A DNA stretch of 64,000 nt. Source: Streptomyces sp. WMMB 322 (lineage in GTDB: Bacteria > Actinomycetota > Actinomycetes > Streptomycetales > Streptomycetaceae). The position numbers were made by a program, and so were the translations under genes. Of this stretch, positions 43,960-52,546 are shown piece after piece; positions within the stretch are counted from its first letter, which is position 1, and each line of letters opens with the position of its first letter. Below the pieces are notes generated by a model. The model had not been told where the DNA came from. It ran no database searches and saw only the letters and a program-made list of their open reading frames with translations. The DNA is taken from positions 1 to 64,000 of the forward strand of contig NZ_FMHI01000022.1 of NCBI RefSeq assembly GCF_900090145.1, given 5' to 3'.

Positions 43960-45126
43960 ATGAATTACGAGCCGACGCCGGAGGACAGGTTCAGCTTCGG
44001 TCTGTGGACGGTGGGCTGGCTGGGACGCGACCCGTTCGGTGAAGCGACCCGCGCGCCGCTCGACCCGGTCGAGGCCGTGCACCGGCTCGCGGAACTCGGT
44101 GCGTGGGGCATCACCTTCCACGACGACGACCTCATCCCGCACGGCACCCCGTCCTCCGGACGGGAGGCCCACGTCAACAGGTTCCGGCAGGCCCTGGAGG
44201 CCACCGGCATGACCGTCCCCATGGCGACGACCAACCTCTTCTCCCACCCGGTCTTCAAGGACGGCGCCTTCACCGCGAACGACCGCGACGTGCGCCGCTA
44301 CGCCCTGCGCAAGACGATGCGGAACATCGACCTCGCCGCCGAGCTGGGGGCCAGGACGTACGTGGCATGGGGCGGCCGCGAGGGGGCGGAGTCGGGCGCG
44401 GCCAAGGACATCCGCGCGGCGCTGGACCGCATGAAGGAGGCGTTCGACCTCCTCGCCGAGTACGTCACGGAGCAGGGCTACGGCCTCCGCTTCGCCATCG
44501 AGCCCAAGCCGAACGAACCCCGCGGCGACATCCTGCTGCCCACGGTCGGGCACGCGCTGGCGTTCATCGACCGGCTGGAGCGGCCGGAGCTCTTCGGCGT
44601 CAACCCGGAGGTCGGGCACGAACAGATGGCGGGCCTCAACTACCCGCACGGCATCGCACAGGCCATGTGGTCGGGGAAGCTCATCCACCTGGACCTCAAC
44701 GGCCAGTCCGGCATCAAGTACGACCAGGATCTGCGCTTCGGTGCCGGAGACCTGCGGGCCGCCTTCTGGACGGTGGACCTGCTGGAGGGCGGCGGCTACG
44801 AGGGCCCGCGTCACTTCGACTTCAAGCCGCCCCGCACCGAGGACTACAGCGGGGTGTGGGCGTCGGCGGCGGGCTGCATGCGCAACTACCTGATCCTGCG
44901 GGAGCGTGCGGCGGCCTTCCGCGCCGACCCGGCGGTGCAGGAGGCGCTGCGCGAGTCGCGGCTCGACCAGCTCGCCCGGCCCACTCTGGAGCCGGGCGAG
45001 ACGCCGGGACGGCTCCTCGCGGACCGCTCCGCCTTCGAGGATTTCGACGCGGACGAGGCGGCCGGGCGGGGCATGGCTTTCGAACGCCTCGACCAGCTCG
45101 CCATGGACCATCTGCTGGGTGCCTGA
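43960..45126 (+). CDS. xylA: xylose isomerase
   Basis: A 388-residue class I (actinobacterial) xylose isomerase converting D-xylose to D-xylulose with divalent metal. Characteristic segments are FSFGLWTVGWLGRDPFG at the N-terminus, GITFHDDDLIPHG with the catalytic His, and YVAWGGREGAE. IEPKPNEPRGDILLPT carries metal-ligand Glu, GVNPEVGHEQMAGL carries metal ligands, KLIHLDLNGQSGIKYDQD comes next, and HFDFKPPRTED closes the site. ATG 43960 matches the usual N-terminus; the frame runs on upstream without support. Confidence 0.97.
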   Translation: MNYEPTPEDRFSFGLWTVGWLGRDPFGEATRAPLDPVEAVHRLAELGAWGITFHDDDLIPHGTPSSGREAHVNRFRQALEATGMTVPMATTNLFSHPVFKDGAFTANDRDVRRYALRKTMRNIDLAAELGARTYVAWGGREGAESGAAKDIRAALDRMKEAFDLLAEYVTEQGYGLRFAIEPKPNEPRGDILLPTVGHALAFIDRLERPELFGVNPEVGHEQMAGLNYPHGIAQAMWSGKLIHLDLNGQSGIKYDQDLRFGAGDLRAAFWTVDLLEGGGYEGPRHFDFKPPRTEDYSGVWASAAGCMRNYLILRERAAAFRADPAVQEALRESRLDQLARPTLEPGETPGRLLADRSAFEDFDADEAAGRGMAFERLDQLAMDHLLGA

Positions 45127-45150
45127 ACTCCCGCCCTCGCGTCTGCACCC

Positions 45151-45201
45151 GTGCCCGCGGAGGACGGCGGTCGCTCAGCGCCCGGCCGCTTCCGCGGGCA
45201 C
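45151..45201 (+). terminator. terminator-like repeat after xylA
   Basis: GTGCCCGCGGA (45151-45161) pairs with TCCGCGGGCAC (45191-45201), an 11-bp perfect stem with a 29-base loop, 25 bases after the xylA stop. The right arm lies inside the 3' end of the convergent sigma-factor gene. Confidence 0.4.
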
Positions 45202-46212
45202 GGACTCCGGCAGCCCGAACAGCGGGAAGAGGCGGTCGTCGAAGAAGGCGCCCACGTGTGCCACGTGGCCATCCTCGATCTCGAGCACCTGCAGGTGGAA
45301 GGGCTTGTAGTCACCGCCCTCATGCCGGCTGTAGAGCGCGAAGGCGGGCTGGCCGTTGGCAGAGGTCGGGATCATCAGGCCTTCGCCGGGGCCTATAGGG
45401 CACTGCGCGCCGATGAGACGCGCTATGGCGTCGCGGCCGCTGACCCACTCGGGGAACGGAGGCATCTCCCAGACCGCGTCCTCCTTGAAGAGCTGCACGA
45501 TCGCCGTGACGTCGGAGTTCTCGAACGCCTTGGCGTAGCGGTCGAGAAGCTCGCGCTGGGAGGGGTCGGTCGGCTCGGAGAGCTCGTCCTCCGTGAGCGC
45601 CGCCTGCTGAAGCTGGGCGCGTGCGCGCTGGAGGGCGCTGTTCACGCTCGCCGTCGAGGTCCCGAGCAGCTCGGCGACCTCTGCGGCCCGCCACTTGAGG
45701 ACCTCGCGCAGCAGCAGGACGGCGCGCTGCCTCGGGGGCAGATGCTGCAGGGCTGCGACGAGCGCGAGCCGCATGCTGGAGCGCGAGACGACGACCGCTG
45801 CCGGGTCCGAGGGCTGTTCGCCGCGGAACATCGCGTCGGGCACGGGCTCGAGCCACGGCACCTCCGGCGCCTCCACCACGGGGCGCTCCGGATCGTCGCT
45901 GGGCGCGCCGATCCCGGAGGGCATGGGCCGGCGGCCACGGCTCTCGATGGCGGTCAGGCACGCGTTCGTCGCGATCCTGTACAGCCACGTACGCAGCGAC
46001 GAGCGCCCCTCGAAGCGGTCGGCGGCCCGCCATGCCCGCAGGTAGGTGTCCTGCACGAGGTCCTCGGCGTCGTGGACGGACCCCATCATCCGGTAGCAGT
46101 GCGCCAGCAGTTCGCGGCGGTAGGGCTGGGCCCGGTCCAGCAGATCGTCACGGCTGAGAGGGACGTCGGCGGACGGCGCGGTGACGGAGTCGCCCAGGGT
46201 GCTGTCTGTCAT
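45175..46212 (-). CDS. ECF-type sigma factor with C-terminal SnoaL-like domain
   Basis: A 345-residue sigma-70 family factor. Region 2 is LLAHCYRMMGSVHDAEDLVQ with YLRAWRAADRFEGRSSLRTW (residues about 35-80). Region 4 is LQHLPPRQRAVLLLREVLKW and AEVAELLGTSTASVNSALQR (about 155-195). The last 130 residues form a SnoaL/NTF2-like domain (LDRYAKAFENSDVTAIVQLF, MPPFPEWVSGRDAI), as in SigJ/SigG-like and TIGR02960 factors. In such factors the C-terminal domain replaces a separate anti-sigma, and indeed none is adjacent. ATG 46212 was chosen because it starts the conserved N-terminus. Confidence 0.9.
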   Translation of the reverse strand: MTDSTLGDSVTAPSADVPLSRDDLLDRAQPYRRELLAHCYRMMGSVHDAEDLVQDTYLRAWRAADRFEGRSSLRTWLYRIATNACLTAIESRGRRPMPSGIGAPSDDPERPVVEAPEVPWLEPVPDAMFRGEQPSDPAAVVVSRSSMRLALVAALQHLPPRQRAVLLLREVLKWRAAEVAELLGTSTASVNSALQRARAQLQQAALTEDELSEPTDPSQRELLDRYAKAFENSDVTAIVQLFKEDAVWEMPPFPEWVSGRDAIARLIGAQCPIGPGEGLMIPTSANGQPAFALYSRHEGGDYKPFHLQVLEIEDGHVAHVGAFFDDRLFPLFGLPESVPAEAAGR

Positions 46213-46279
46213 GGAACAGGCCTTTCGCCTTTCGACTGCGGTGGCGGGTGGTGTACCGGCCCGCAAGTATCGCAAGGTT

Positions 46280-46304
46280 GTACGAATTTTGGGAGCCGTA
46301 CGAA
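46280..46304. promoter_or_regulatory. GTACGAA direct repeats upstream of the sigma-factor gene
   Basis: GTACGAA occurs at 46280-46286 and 46298-46304, an 18-base period, inside an unusually AT-rich 70-base patch 70-130 bases upstream of the sigma gene. It is a candidate autoregulatory or activator site. The remainder of the 356-base gap (46213-46568) shows no gene. Confidence 0.35.
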
Positions 46305-46568
46305 GAGATGTCTCGGTTCATACTGCTATTGATACGGACATTCTCCGCCCATCGGCCGCCTGACCGGAATGGTCCGGCGGTGAAGAAAGCCGCGTGAGGG
46401 GAATTGCCCGCCGTGGGGCGCACCGCTCCGGGCAGTCAGGCCGGGTGCGGTGGAGACGGGGTGTGCGGGGGGCGCCGGTCCGGGGACGTGTGAGCGCAGC
46501 CGCTGTCCTCCTGGCCGCGCAGGGCGCCGGCCCGGAAGGCACATGCCGTTGTGTGTTCTCTCTGGTGG

Positions 46569-46835
46569 TCAGTCGTCCTTGCCGCGGCGCCGCTTGCGCG
46601 CCCGGCGGCGGCTCTTGCTGAAGAACCATCCCGCGGGAGGAGCGTCGGCCCGCCAGGGCTGCGGTTCGGGCGGACTCTGCCGCCAGCGTTCGCGCAGCAT
46701 CCGCGTCCGCGCGGCCGGCTCCTTCACTTCGGCGCCCCGGATGAAGTTCTCGTCGAAGGCGAGCCCCTCGTCCCAGTTCTGCCCGTTCTCCTCTTCGCCC
46801 CCGTCACCACTGCGGCCCCGTGGCTCGCTGCCCAT
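46569..46835 (-). CDS. small basic/acidic hypothetical protein
   Basis: An 88-residue protein. The acidic N-terminal half (SGDGGEEENGQNWDEGLAFD) is followed by EVKEPAARTRMLRERWRQ and a very basic tail (KSRRRARKRRRGKDD). ATG 46835 has GGAGG eight bases upstream. There is no membrane segment. The basic tail suggests nucleic-acid or membrane-surface binding. It resembles small conserved proteins of streptomycetes, but I cannot name a family. Confidence 0.6.
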   Translation of the reverse strand: MGSEPRGRSGDGGEEENGQNWDEGLAFDENFIRGAEVKEPAARTRMLRERWRQSPPEPQPWRADAPPAGWFFSKSRRRARKRRRGKDD

Positions 46836-47205
46836 GGGCCATGCCTCCGTCCCGCTTGTCCGTCTCTCGACATCTGTAGTCTCAACGCCTCGGCGGACAG
46901 CTGTGTTCCACGTCACCGGCTGCGGGGCTGCTTCCGTCGAAAATGCGACGCGGGTGCGAGAACCGGCAGAGGCGGAATGTGCCGCATCAGGCGATGACTC
47001 CATGACTCTCCGCACCACCGGCGGTGCGCGTTATTCACCCTCTGTAGCGATGGCGGGATCACGCCGGCCTCCGGCGCCACGCGCACCAAGACCCCGGAGC
47101 ACGTCCCGCCGGCCGGGGAGAAGCAGTGCCGCGGAAGCGGCCGCTGTGGGCGGGCGGCCCGGGTTCCGGTTCTCCGGTACCCGGGCCGCCCGCCCGCGCG
47201 CGTGA

Positions 47206-48261
47206 TCAGCGATCTGCCGCCGGCGACCCGTCGGCCCGCCCCGGCACCTTTCCGCGTGCGCTTCGCCGCAGTCCCGGCTTACGAACCGGAACCGTGAGAA
47301 CGAGGAGCCCGAGCAGGACGAGGCCCGTCCCCGTCCACGCCCAGCCCCCGAGGCGCTCACCGACGACGGCGACCCCGAGAGCGGCGGCGACCACGGGCTC
47401 GAAGAGCGACAGCGTCGTCGCCGTACCCGCCGTGACACGGGCCAGACCGGCGCCGAAGAGCACGTATGCCACGCACATCGGCACAACTGCCAGATATGCG
47501 GCGACCAGCACGCCGCGTGGTGCGCTCAGCAGCGGTCCGCCCGTGAGGGCGAGCACCGGGAGCAGTACGAGCGCCCCCAGCCCGAAGAGGCTGCCCATCG
47601 CCGCACGGGAGGTGTGCCCCGCACGGATGATGCGCGCCCCGTAACAGGCGAAGACGGCGTAAGCGGCGCCGGAGAGGAGCCCCAGCGCGACGCCGCCCGG
47701 CACGTCGTGACCGCCCTGCGAACCACCCCCGGCGGTCAGCGCCAGCAGCGCACACCCGGTAGCGGCGCAGAGCGTCGCGGCGAGCCAGCGTGGCGTCAGC
47801 CGCACGCCGACCAGCAGCCGCTCCATCAGGGCGGCGAAGACGGGCGAGCAGCCGATCGTGACCACCGTGCCGGTGGCGACGCCCGCTCGGTCCATCGAGG
47901 AGTAGAAGGCCAGGGGGTACACGGCGACAGCGACGCCTCCCAGGAGCGCCCAAAGCGCCACGGGGCGGCCCGCGTGCAGCACGCGGAGCGCCGAACGTCC
48001 CGCGAGTACGAAGGTGAGAAGGCCGCCGACGCCCATGGTGGCGGCCCCTGTCGACAGCGGTGAGGCGGAGGCGGGGGCGAAGCTCGCGGCCGTGCCGGTG
48101 GTGCCCCACAGCGCCGCCGCGGCAAGAACGAGCAGGGGCCCTGCCCCGCCGCGCCTGCCGGGGCCTGAGGACGGCGAGCCGTTGGACGACGGCGCCTGCG
48201 GGGCCGGTGAGTCTGCATGCGGGTGCGCGTGCGAGGACGGACTGGCAGAGAAGGATGACAT
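47206..48261 (-). CDS. EamA-family (DMT) transporter
   Basis: A 351-residue membrane protein with ten predicted helices in two EamA repeats. Examples are LLVLAAAALWGTTGTAASF, GVATGTVVTIGCSPVFAALMERLL, VALGLLSGAAYAVFACYGAR and TTLSLFEPVVAAALGVAVVGERLGG. A 40-residue His/Ser/Pro-rich cytoplasmic N-terminus precedes the first helix. Family members export amino acids or other metabolites; the substrate here is unknown. Its 180-base leader contains a possible short peptide and a hairpin, suggesting attenuation control. Confidence 0.88.
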   Translation of the reverse strand: MSSFSASPSSHAHPHADSPAPQAPSSNGSPSSGPGRRGGAGPLLVLAAAALWGTTGTAASFAPASASPLSTGAATMGVGGLLTFVLAGRSALRVLHAGRPVALWALLGGVAVAVYPLAFYSSMDRAGVATGTVVTIGCSPVFAALMERLLVGVRLTPRWLAATLCAATGCALLALTAGGGSQGGHDVPGGVALGLLSGAAYAVFACYGARIIRAGHTSRAAMGSLFGLGALVLLPVLALTGGPLLSAPRGVLVAAYLAVVPMCVAYVLFGAGLARVTAGTATTLSLFEPVVAAALGVAVVGERLGGWAWTGTGLVLLGLLVLTVPVRKPGLRRSARGKVPGRADGSPAADR

Positions 48262-48400
48262 GCGGTTTGCGTCCTGATCCGTTGGAGGCCGGTGATCACG
48301 GTCATCGGAAGGGCGCAGCAGTCGCTGGCAGCGGGCGGGAAGACCTCAGTGGCGGCGCCGCGTGGAGCGGGCCGCCGGGAAGAGCCCGGACTGCCGGGGA

Positions 48401-48428
48401 GCGGGCGGGACGCAGGAGCGTCGCCCGC
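48401..48428 (-). promoter_or_regulatory. hairpin in the EamA transcript leader
   Basis: GCGGGC-GG-GACGC, loop AGGA, GCGTC-GCCCGC gives an 11-bp stem with a two-base bulge and a tetraloop. It lies 15 bases after the stop of the possible leader peptide and 140 bases before the EamA start, the geometry of a transcription attenuator. Confidence 0.35.
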
Positions 48429-48442
48429 GGATCAGTGCGCCC

Positions 48443-48493
48443 TCAGCGGGACGCGGGAGGCGGTGTGACCGCGTGCCAGTAGGTCCTGTCCAT
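48443..48493 (-). CDS. possible 16-residue leader peptide for the EamA transporter
   Basis: The frame reads MDRTYWHAVTPPPASR and stops. TACGCT lies nine bases before the ATG and could be the -10 of a leaderless transcript. A Tyr-Trp-His run and three consecutive prolines are the kind of stall-prone codons used by attenuating leader peptides. There is no ribosome site and the frame is short, so this is tentative. Confidence 0.3.
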   Translation of the reverse strand: MDRTYWHAVTPPPASR

Positions 48494-48550
48494 GCCCGTG
48501 AGCGTAGCCGAAGGACAGGGGCGTGTGTACCGGGGGCCCACCGGGTGTAC

Positions 48551-48596
48551 ACGCACAGCGCCACCGCCCCCCGTGCGGGGCGGTGGCGCTGTGCGT
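48551..48596. terminator. perfect 20-bp hairpin, bidirectional terminator
   Basis: Positions 48551-48570 and 48577-48596 are perfect reverse complements around the six-base loop CCGTGC. It lies 42 bases after the minus-strand ATPase gene and upstream of the EamA leader. It is the strongest terminator in the window and insulates these units. Confidence 0.8.
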
Positions 48597-48637
48597 CTGC
48601 ACCCGGCCGGCGGAGCCGCCGTGTGGCAGTGACGCCC

Positions 48638-49123
48638 TCAGTCGTCACCGGGGGTGAGGGAACACGTCAGTTCCGCCCACACCGCGTGCCCGCTGTCCGG
48701 GCCGCCGTCGAGGCTGCGGCGGATGCCCCAGTCATCCGCGAGGACGCTGACCAGCAGCAGGCCGCGGCCGCTTTCCCCATCGGCGTCCGATGGATCGCCC
48801 GGAGGCGGCCGGAGCGGGTCGGGACCTCCACCCTGGTCGGTCACTTCGAGACACAACCGCAGGCCCACGAGCCAGAGTTCACAGCTGACCTTGTCACTGG
48901 CGGTGTGGCGCACAGCGTTGGTGAACAGCTCGGACACGAGCAACTGTGCGTCCTCGCATGCCTGTTGATCGACTCGCCATTCGTGCAGGCGGTCGAGCAC
49001 TCGTCTTCGCGCCCACCCGACCGACGAGTTGAGCGCGGGCAGACGGAACGCGTCCCGGAGCGGGCGTACCGACACAGCTGAGGGCCGATCTTCTAAAGAG
49101 AGGGCGTCATGGGGGGAAGCCAC
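48638..49123 (-). CDS. ATP-binding (HATPase_c) anti-sigma-regulatory-type protein
   Basis: A protein of about 161 residues with a GHKL ATP-binding fold. The N-box is LVSELFTNAVRHTA near residue 70, then LEVTDQGGGPDPLRPPPGD (G1), and GRGLLLVSVLADDWGIR (G2). It is of the RsbW-like family that accompanies XRE/DUF397 genes in streptomycetes. The start is uncertain: GTG 49123 gives MASPHDALSLEDRP, while TTG 49159 adds 12 residues. It is divergent from the WhiJ-like regulator, forming the classic three-gene set. Confidence 0.85.
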   Translation of the reverse strand: MASPHDALSLEDRPSAVSVRPLRDAFRLPALNSSVGWARRRVLDRLHEWRVDQQACEDAQLLVSELFTNAVRHTASDKVSCELWLVGLRLCLEVTDQGGGPDPLRPPPGDPSDADGESGRGLLLVSVLADDWGIRRSLDGGPDSGHAVWAELTCSLTPGDD

Positions 49124-49261
49124 GGATCCACTATGAGCTTGTTCGGTCACACCTGGCAAGGATCAGTCTGCAAATTACAGAATCGTTCGAAGCAGGCTGT
49201 CGTCTCACAGGACGTCCATGCCAAACTGCTTGCTCATGACGGGAGTTGGAGGCGAGCGATA

Positions 49262-50131
49262 GTGGTGGACTCGCGGACGAGCGGTGGCGCCCCCACCGTT
49301 CTGCGGGTGGTTCTGGGAAGGCGCCTGCAACATCTGCGGGAGAAGTGCGGCCTGTCGTACGAAGAAGCGGGGCAGGCGCTCGACGTGACCCACGCCACCG
49401 TCCGGCGGATGGAGAAGGCCGAGGTCGGCCTGAAGGTCCTCTACGTCGAGAAGCTTCTGCAGACCTACGGCGTGACCGATCCGGCGGAGCTCGACCAGTT
49501 CCTCGCCCTGGTGCGCCAGGCCAACCAGCCCGGCTGGTGGCATCGCTACCGCGACGTGCTGCCCGAGTGGTTCAGCGCATTCGTCAGTCTGGAGAGTGAG
49601 TCGCACAGCATCCGCGCCTACGAACCGCACTACGTGCCGGGGCTGTTGCAGACCGAGGCATACGCGAGGGCAGTGCTGCGTTCGGGAATGCCCCATGCCC
49701 CCGAGGAGGAGATCCGGCGCCAGGTCGCGCTGCGGATGGAGCGTCAGACCGTTCTCGACCGCGACGAACCGCCCATGCTGTGGGTGGTGATGGACGAGAC
49801 GGTGGTGCGGCGCTCCCTCGGCGGTCCGGAGGTGATGCGTGAGCAGATCGACGTGCTCATCGAGGCGGGCCGGCGGCAGCACGTCCGGCTGCAGATCATG
49901 CCGTTCAGCGCCGGCCCGCATCCGGCGATGTACGGACCGTTCCATCTCTTCCGTTTCCCCATCGACGAACTGCCCGACGTCGCATGCGCGGAGAGTCTGG
50001 TCGGAGCCGTCTATTTCGACCAGCGCGACGACGTGACGACCTTCCTGGAGGCACTGGACCGGATGTGTGCCCAGGCCGCACCCGTGTCGCGAACGGAGGC
50101 GATGCTCAGTGCAATGCGCAAGGAGATCTGA
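49262..50131 (+). CDS. XRE-family regulator with DUF5753 domain (WhiJ-like)
   Basis: A 289-residue regulator. The N-terminal helix-turn-helix is LGRRLQHLREKCGLSYEEAG with ALDVTHATVRRMEKAEVGLK. A long DUF5753 sensor domain follows, with SIRAYEPHYVPGLLQTEAYARAV shown as adjoining segments near residue 115, then VVRRSLGGPEVM and LQIMPFSAGPHPAMYGPFHL. GTG 49262 has GGAGG nine bases upstream; earlier in-frame starts lack coding bias. Homologues (WhiJ and relatives) repress developmental genes together with a DUF397 partner, which is three bases downstream here. Confidence 0.92.
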   Translation: MVDSRTSGGAPTVLRVVLGRRLQHLREKCGLSYEEAGQALDVTHATVRRMEKAEVGLKVLYVEKLLQTYGVTDPAELDQFLALVRQANQPGWWHRYRDVLPEWFSAFVSLESESHSIRAYEPHYVPGLLQTEAYARAVLRSGMPHAPEEEIRRQVALRMERQTVLDRDEPPMLWVVMDETVVRRSLGGPEVMREQIDVLIEAGRRQHVRLQIMPFSAGPHPAMYGPFHLFRFPIDELPDVACAESLVGAVYFDQRDDVTTFLEALDRMCAQAAPVSRTEAMLSAMRKEI

Positions 50132-50134
50132 ACC

Positions 50135-50371
50135 ATGGGTCGTATCTACAACGGCATGCCCGCCAAGAACCTCGGCACCGAGGGCTGGCACAAGCCCTGG
50201 AGCGGCGGCAACGGCGGCAGCTGTGTGGAGGCTCTGAAACTGGATGACGGACGGGTCGCCCTGCGTCAGTCCACGGACCCCGACGGGCCCGCCCTCATCT
50301 ACACCCCCCACGAGATCAAGAAGTTCATTCAGGGCGTTCAGGCCGGCGATGCCGACTTTCTGCTCGCCTGA
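50135..50371 (+). CDS. DUF397 protein (WhiJ partner)
   Basis: A 78-residue DUF397 protein. Features are WHKPWSGGNGGSCVEALKLDDGR (as adjoining segments), VALRQSTDPDGPALIYTPHE and a C-terminal helix IKKFIQGVQAGDADFLLA. It starts three bases after the XRE gene and is transcribed with it. In characterised systems the small DUF397 protein antagonises its XRE partner in development or antibiotic control; the same is inferred here. Confidence 0.93.
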   Translation: MGRIYNGMPAKNLGTEGWHKPWSGGNGGSCVEALKLDDGRVALRQSTDPDGPALIYTPHEIKKFIQGVQAGDADFLLA

Positions 50372-50397
50372 CCGGCAAGACCACCATGGAGGACGAC

Positions 50398-51213
50398 GTG
50401 TCGGAGACGGGCTTCAGTCCTGAGCAGATCGACACCACCACGCCGAATCCGGCCCGTATGTACGACTACTACCTGGGCGGTCTGGACAACTATGCGGTCG
50501 ACCGGGCGGCCGCCGAGCGCGTCCTCGGGCACGCACCGTTCATCCGTCCGACCGCCCAGGGGAACAGGGACTTCCACCACCGCGCGGTGCGTACGGTCGT
50601 GGAGAGCGGCATCCGTCAGATCATCGACATCGGCACGGGGATCCCCACCTCGCCCAACACGCACGAGGTGGCACGTGCCATTGCCCCGCAGACGCGTGTG
50701 GTCTACGTCGACAACGACCCCATCGTGGCGACGTACGCCGGTGCCAAGCTGACCAATTCGGACAACGCGAGCTTCGTCCTGGCCGACCTCCGTGAGCCCG
50801 AGGCGATCCTCGATCACCCCACCACGCAGAATCTGATCGACTTCGATCAGCCGGTCGCCCTGATGCTCGTCGCGGTGATGCACTTCATCCGGGACGACGA
50901 GGAGCCCGGCAAGATCGTCTCCGAGGTCACCAGCCGCCTGCCGAAGGGCAGTTGCCTGATCCTTTCGCACGTCACCGACGACGTCGACGAGGGCGAGGAG
51001 GGGGCGAACGCCGCCGAGGTCTACAAGAACTCCACCGCGCAGCTCATCATGCGCAGCTACGACGAGGTCCTGCCCTTCTTCAACGGCTTCGAGCTCATCG
51101 AACCGGGACTGGTGAAGCCGCCGCTGTGGCGCCCGGACGGCCCGGTCCCGAGTGAGCACGAACTCGTCGACCACCGCGGTTACGCGGGAGTCGGGTTCAA
51201 GGGCGGCGCGTAG
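50398..51213 (+). CDS. PF04672-type SAM-dependent methyltransferase
   Basis: A 271-residue protein of the actinomycete-specific Methyltransf_19 family. It begins IDTTTPNPARMYDYYLGGLDNY. It then has NRDFHHRAVR, motif I QIIDIGTGIPTSPNTHEVAR near residue 75, VVYVDNDPIVATYA, LMLVAVMHFIRDDEEPG and LILSHVTDD. I prefer GTG 50398, which has GGAGG five bases upstream, over ATG 50386, where that same GGAGG lies inside the frame. These methyltransferases recur next to WhiJ/DUF397 modules, but no acceptor is known. It is 26 bases after the DUF397 gene. Confidence 0.88.
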   Translation: MSETGFSPEQIDTTTPNPARMYDYYLGGLDNYAVDRAAAERVLGHAPFIRPTAQGNRDFHHRAVRTVVESGIRQIIDIGTGIPTSPNTHEVARAIAPQTRVVYVDNDPIVATYAGAKLTNSDNASFVLADLREPEAILDHPTTQNLIDFDQPVALMLVAVMHFIRDDEEPGKIVSEVTSRLPKGSCLILSHVTDDVDEGEEGANAAEVYKNSTAQLIMRSYDEVLPFFNGFELIEPGLVKPPLWRPDGPVPSEHELVDHRGYAGVGFKGGA

Positions 51214-51705
51214 CCGAGGAGTCGGCACGATGCGCCGTCCGGCGCACAGTCGCACAGAGCCAGCCCCGGGCAGGGCCGCCGTCACGTGGGGGTGCGGTCC
51301 CTGCCCGGCGGCGTGTCTGCGTACGGCGTCTCCGAGCCCGCCTCCGCGCCGTCCGTCACGAGAGGCTCCGTGACGCTCCGCCATCCCGTCCTGCGCTCCG
51401 GCCCCCGGGTTCACCTCCCGGGCGCCGCCCCTGCGTGCCTACGCGCGTAACTGCCAACTCCCGTCGCGTGTAGGGATCTTTGCCCGGTGGAAGCTACCTT
51501 CCGGTACCGCGTCACCGCCGTAGTGCAGGCCGCCGGGCTGTGAAGACGGCGTTCCTCTCCCGGGCTTCGTCAACACCCTTGCGATGCAAGCCAGTCACAC
51601 TTTCCACAGCTTTCTTGACATGAGCACTTCCAGTGGAGGCCGGTGACTGGTACTTCTGTACATGACAAACGCACCCTCCATGCTCCCCCCACCATGAGAG
51701 GTTCC
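51214..51705. other. 492-base intergenic region
   Basis: No gene is convincing here. TTGACA at 51615-51620 is a consensus -35, 86 bases before the SGNH hydrolase ATG, but no good -10 follows at normal spacing. The stretch 51440-51620 is less GC-rich than its surroundings and probably holds the hydrolase promoter. Confidence 0.4.
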
Positions 51706-52506
51706 ATGAAGCCACGCAGATGGACGACCACGGGCGCCGCCGTGGCGTCGTCCCTCGGAGTCATCACCCTCACCGGGGCCGTGCCCGCCTCCGCGCAGGA
51801 CGCGGCCCCGGCGTATGTCGCCCTGGGCGACTCCTACTCCTCCGGCCTCGGCGCGGGTGACTACGGCGACAGCGGCGACTGCAAGCGGAGTTCGAAGGCG
51901 TACTCCGAGCAGTGGGCCGCGGCCAACTCGCCGGCCTCGTTCGACTTCACGGCATGTTCCGGCGCCCGCACGGGCGACGTGCTCCAGGGTCAACTGGGCC
52001 CGCTCAACTCCTCGACCGGCCTGGTGAGCATCAGCATCGGAGGAAACGACGCGGGCTTCGCCGACACCATGCAGGCGTGTGTGCTGCAGGGCGAGAGCGT
52101 GTGCCTGGAGAAGATCGAGGAGGCGAAGAGCTACATCACGGGCACGCTGCCCGGCGAGCTCGACTCCGTCTACAACGCCATCAGCGACCGAGCGCCCTCC
52201 GCCAAGGTCGTGGTGATGGGCTACCCCCGCATATACAAGCTCAACGGGGAATGCTCCGTCGGGATCAGCGAGACGTCGCGCGCGGCGATCAACTCCGCGT
52301 CCGACGTCCTCAACGACACGATCGCCAAGCGGGCGGCCGACCACGGCTTCACCTTCGGCGACGTACGCGGCTCCTTCACCGGACACGAGATCTGCTCCGG
52401 CGACTCGTGGCTGCACAGCGTCACCTTCCCGATCGGGGAGTCCTACCACCCCACGGAGGCCGGGCAGACCAGCGGCTACCTGCCGGTCATGAACCAGAAC
52501 GCATAA
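51706..52506 (+). CDS. secreted SGNH/GDSL-family esterase or lipase
   Basis: A 266-residue exported hydrolase. The signal peptide (WTTTGAAVASSLGVITLTGAVPASA) is cleaved near residue 30. Block I is ALGDSYSSGLGAGDY with the nucleophile Ser. The Gly block is in DFTACSGARTGDV, the Asn block is SISIGGNDAGF, and the catalytic His is in SYHPTEAGQTSGY. Six mature cysteines could form the three disulphides seen in Streptomyces lipases of this family. ATG 51706 follows AGAGG; ATG 51694 is an alternative. Confidence 0.94.
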   Translation: MKPRRWTTTGAAVASSLGVITLTGAVPASAQDAAPAYVALGDSYSSGLGAGDYGDSGDCKRSSKAYSEQWAAANSPASFDFTACSGARTGDVLQGQLGPLNSSTGLVSISIGGNDAGFADTMQACVLQGESVCLEKIEEAKSYITGTLPGELDSVYNAISDRAPSAKVVVMGYPRIYKLNGECSVGISETSRAAINSASDVLNDTIAKRAADHGFTFGDVRGSFTGHEICSGDSWLHSVTFPIGESYHPTEAGQTSGYLPVMNQNA

Positions 52507-52546
52507 CCGGCTCGGCACCGCTTTCCCGTCTGGAAGGCAACTCTCC

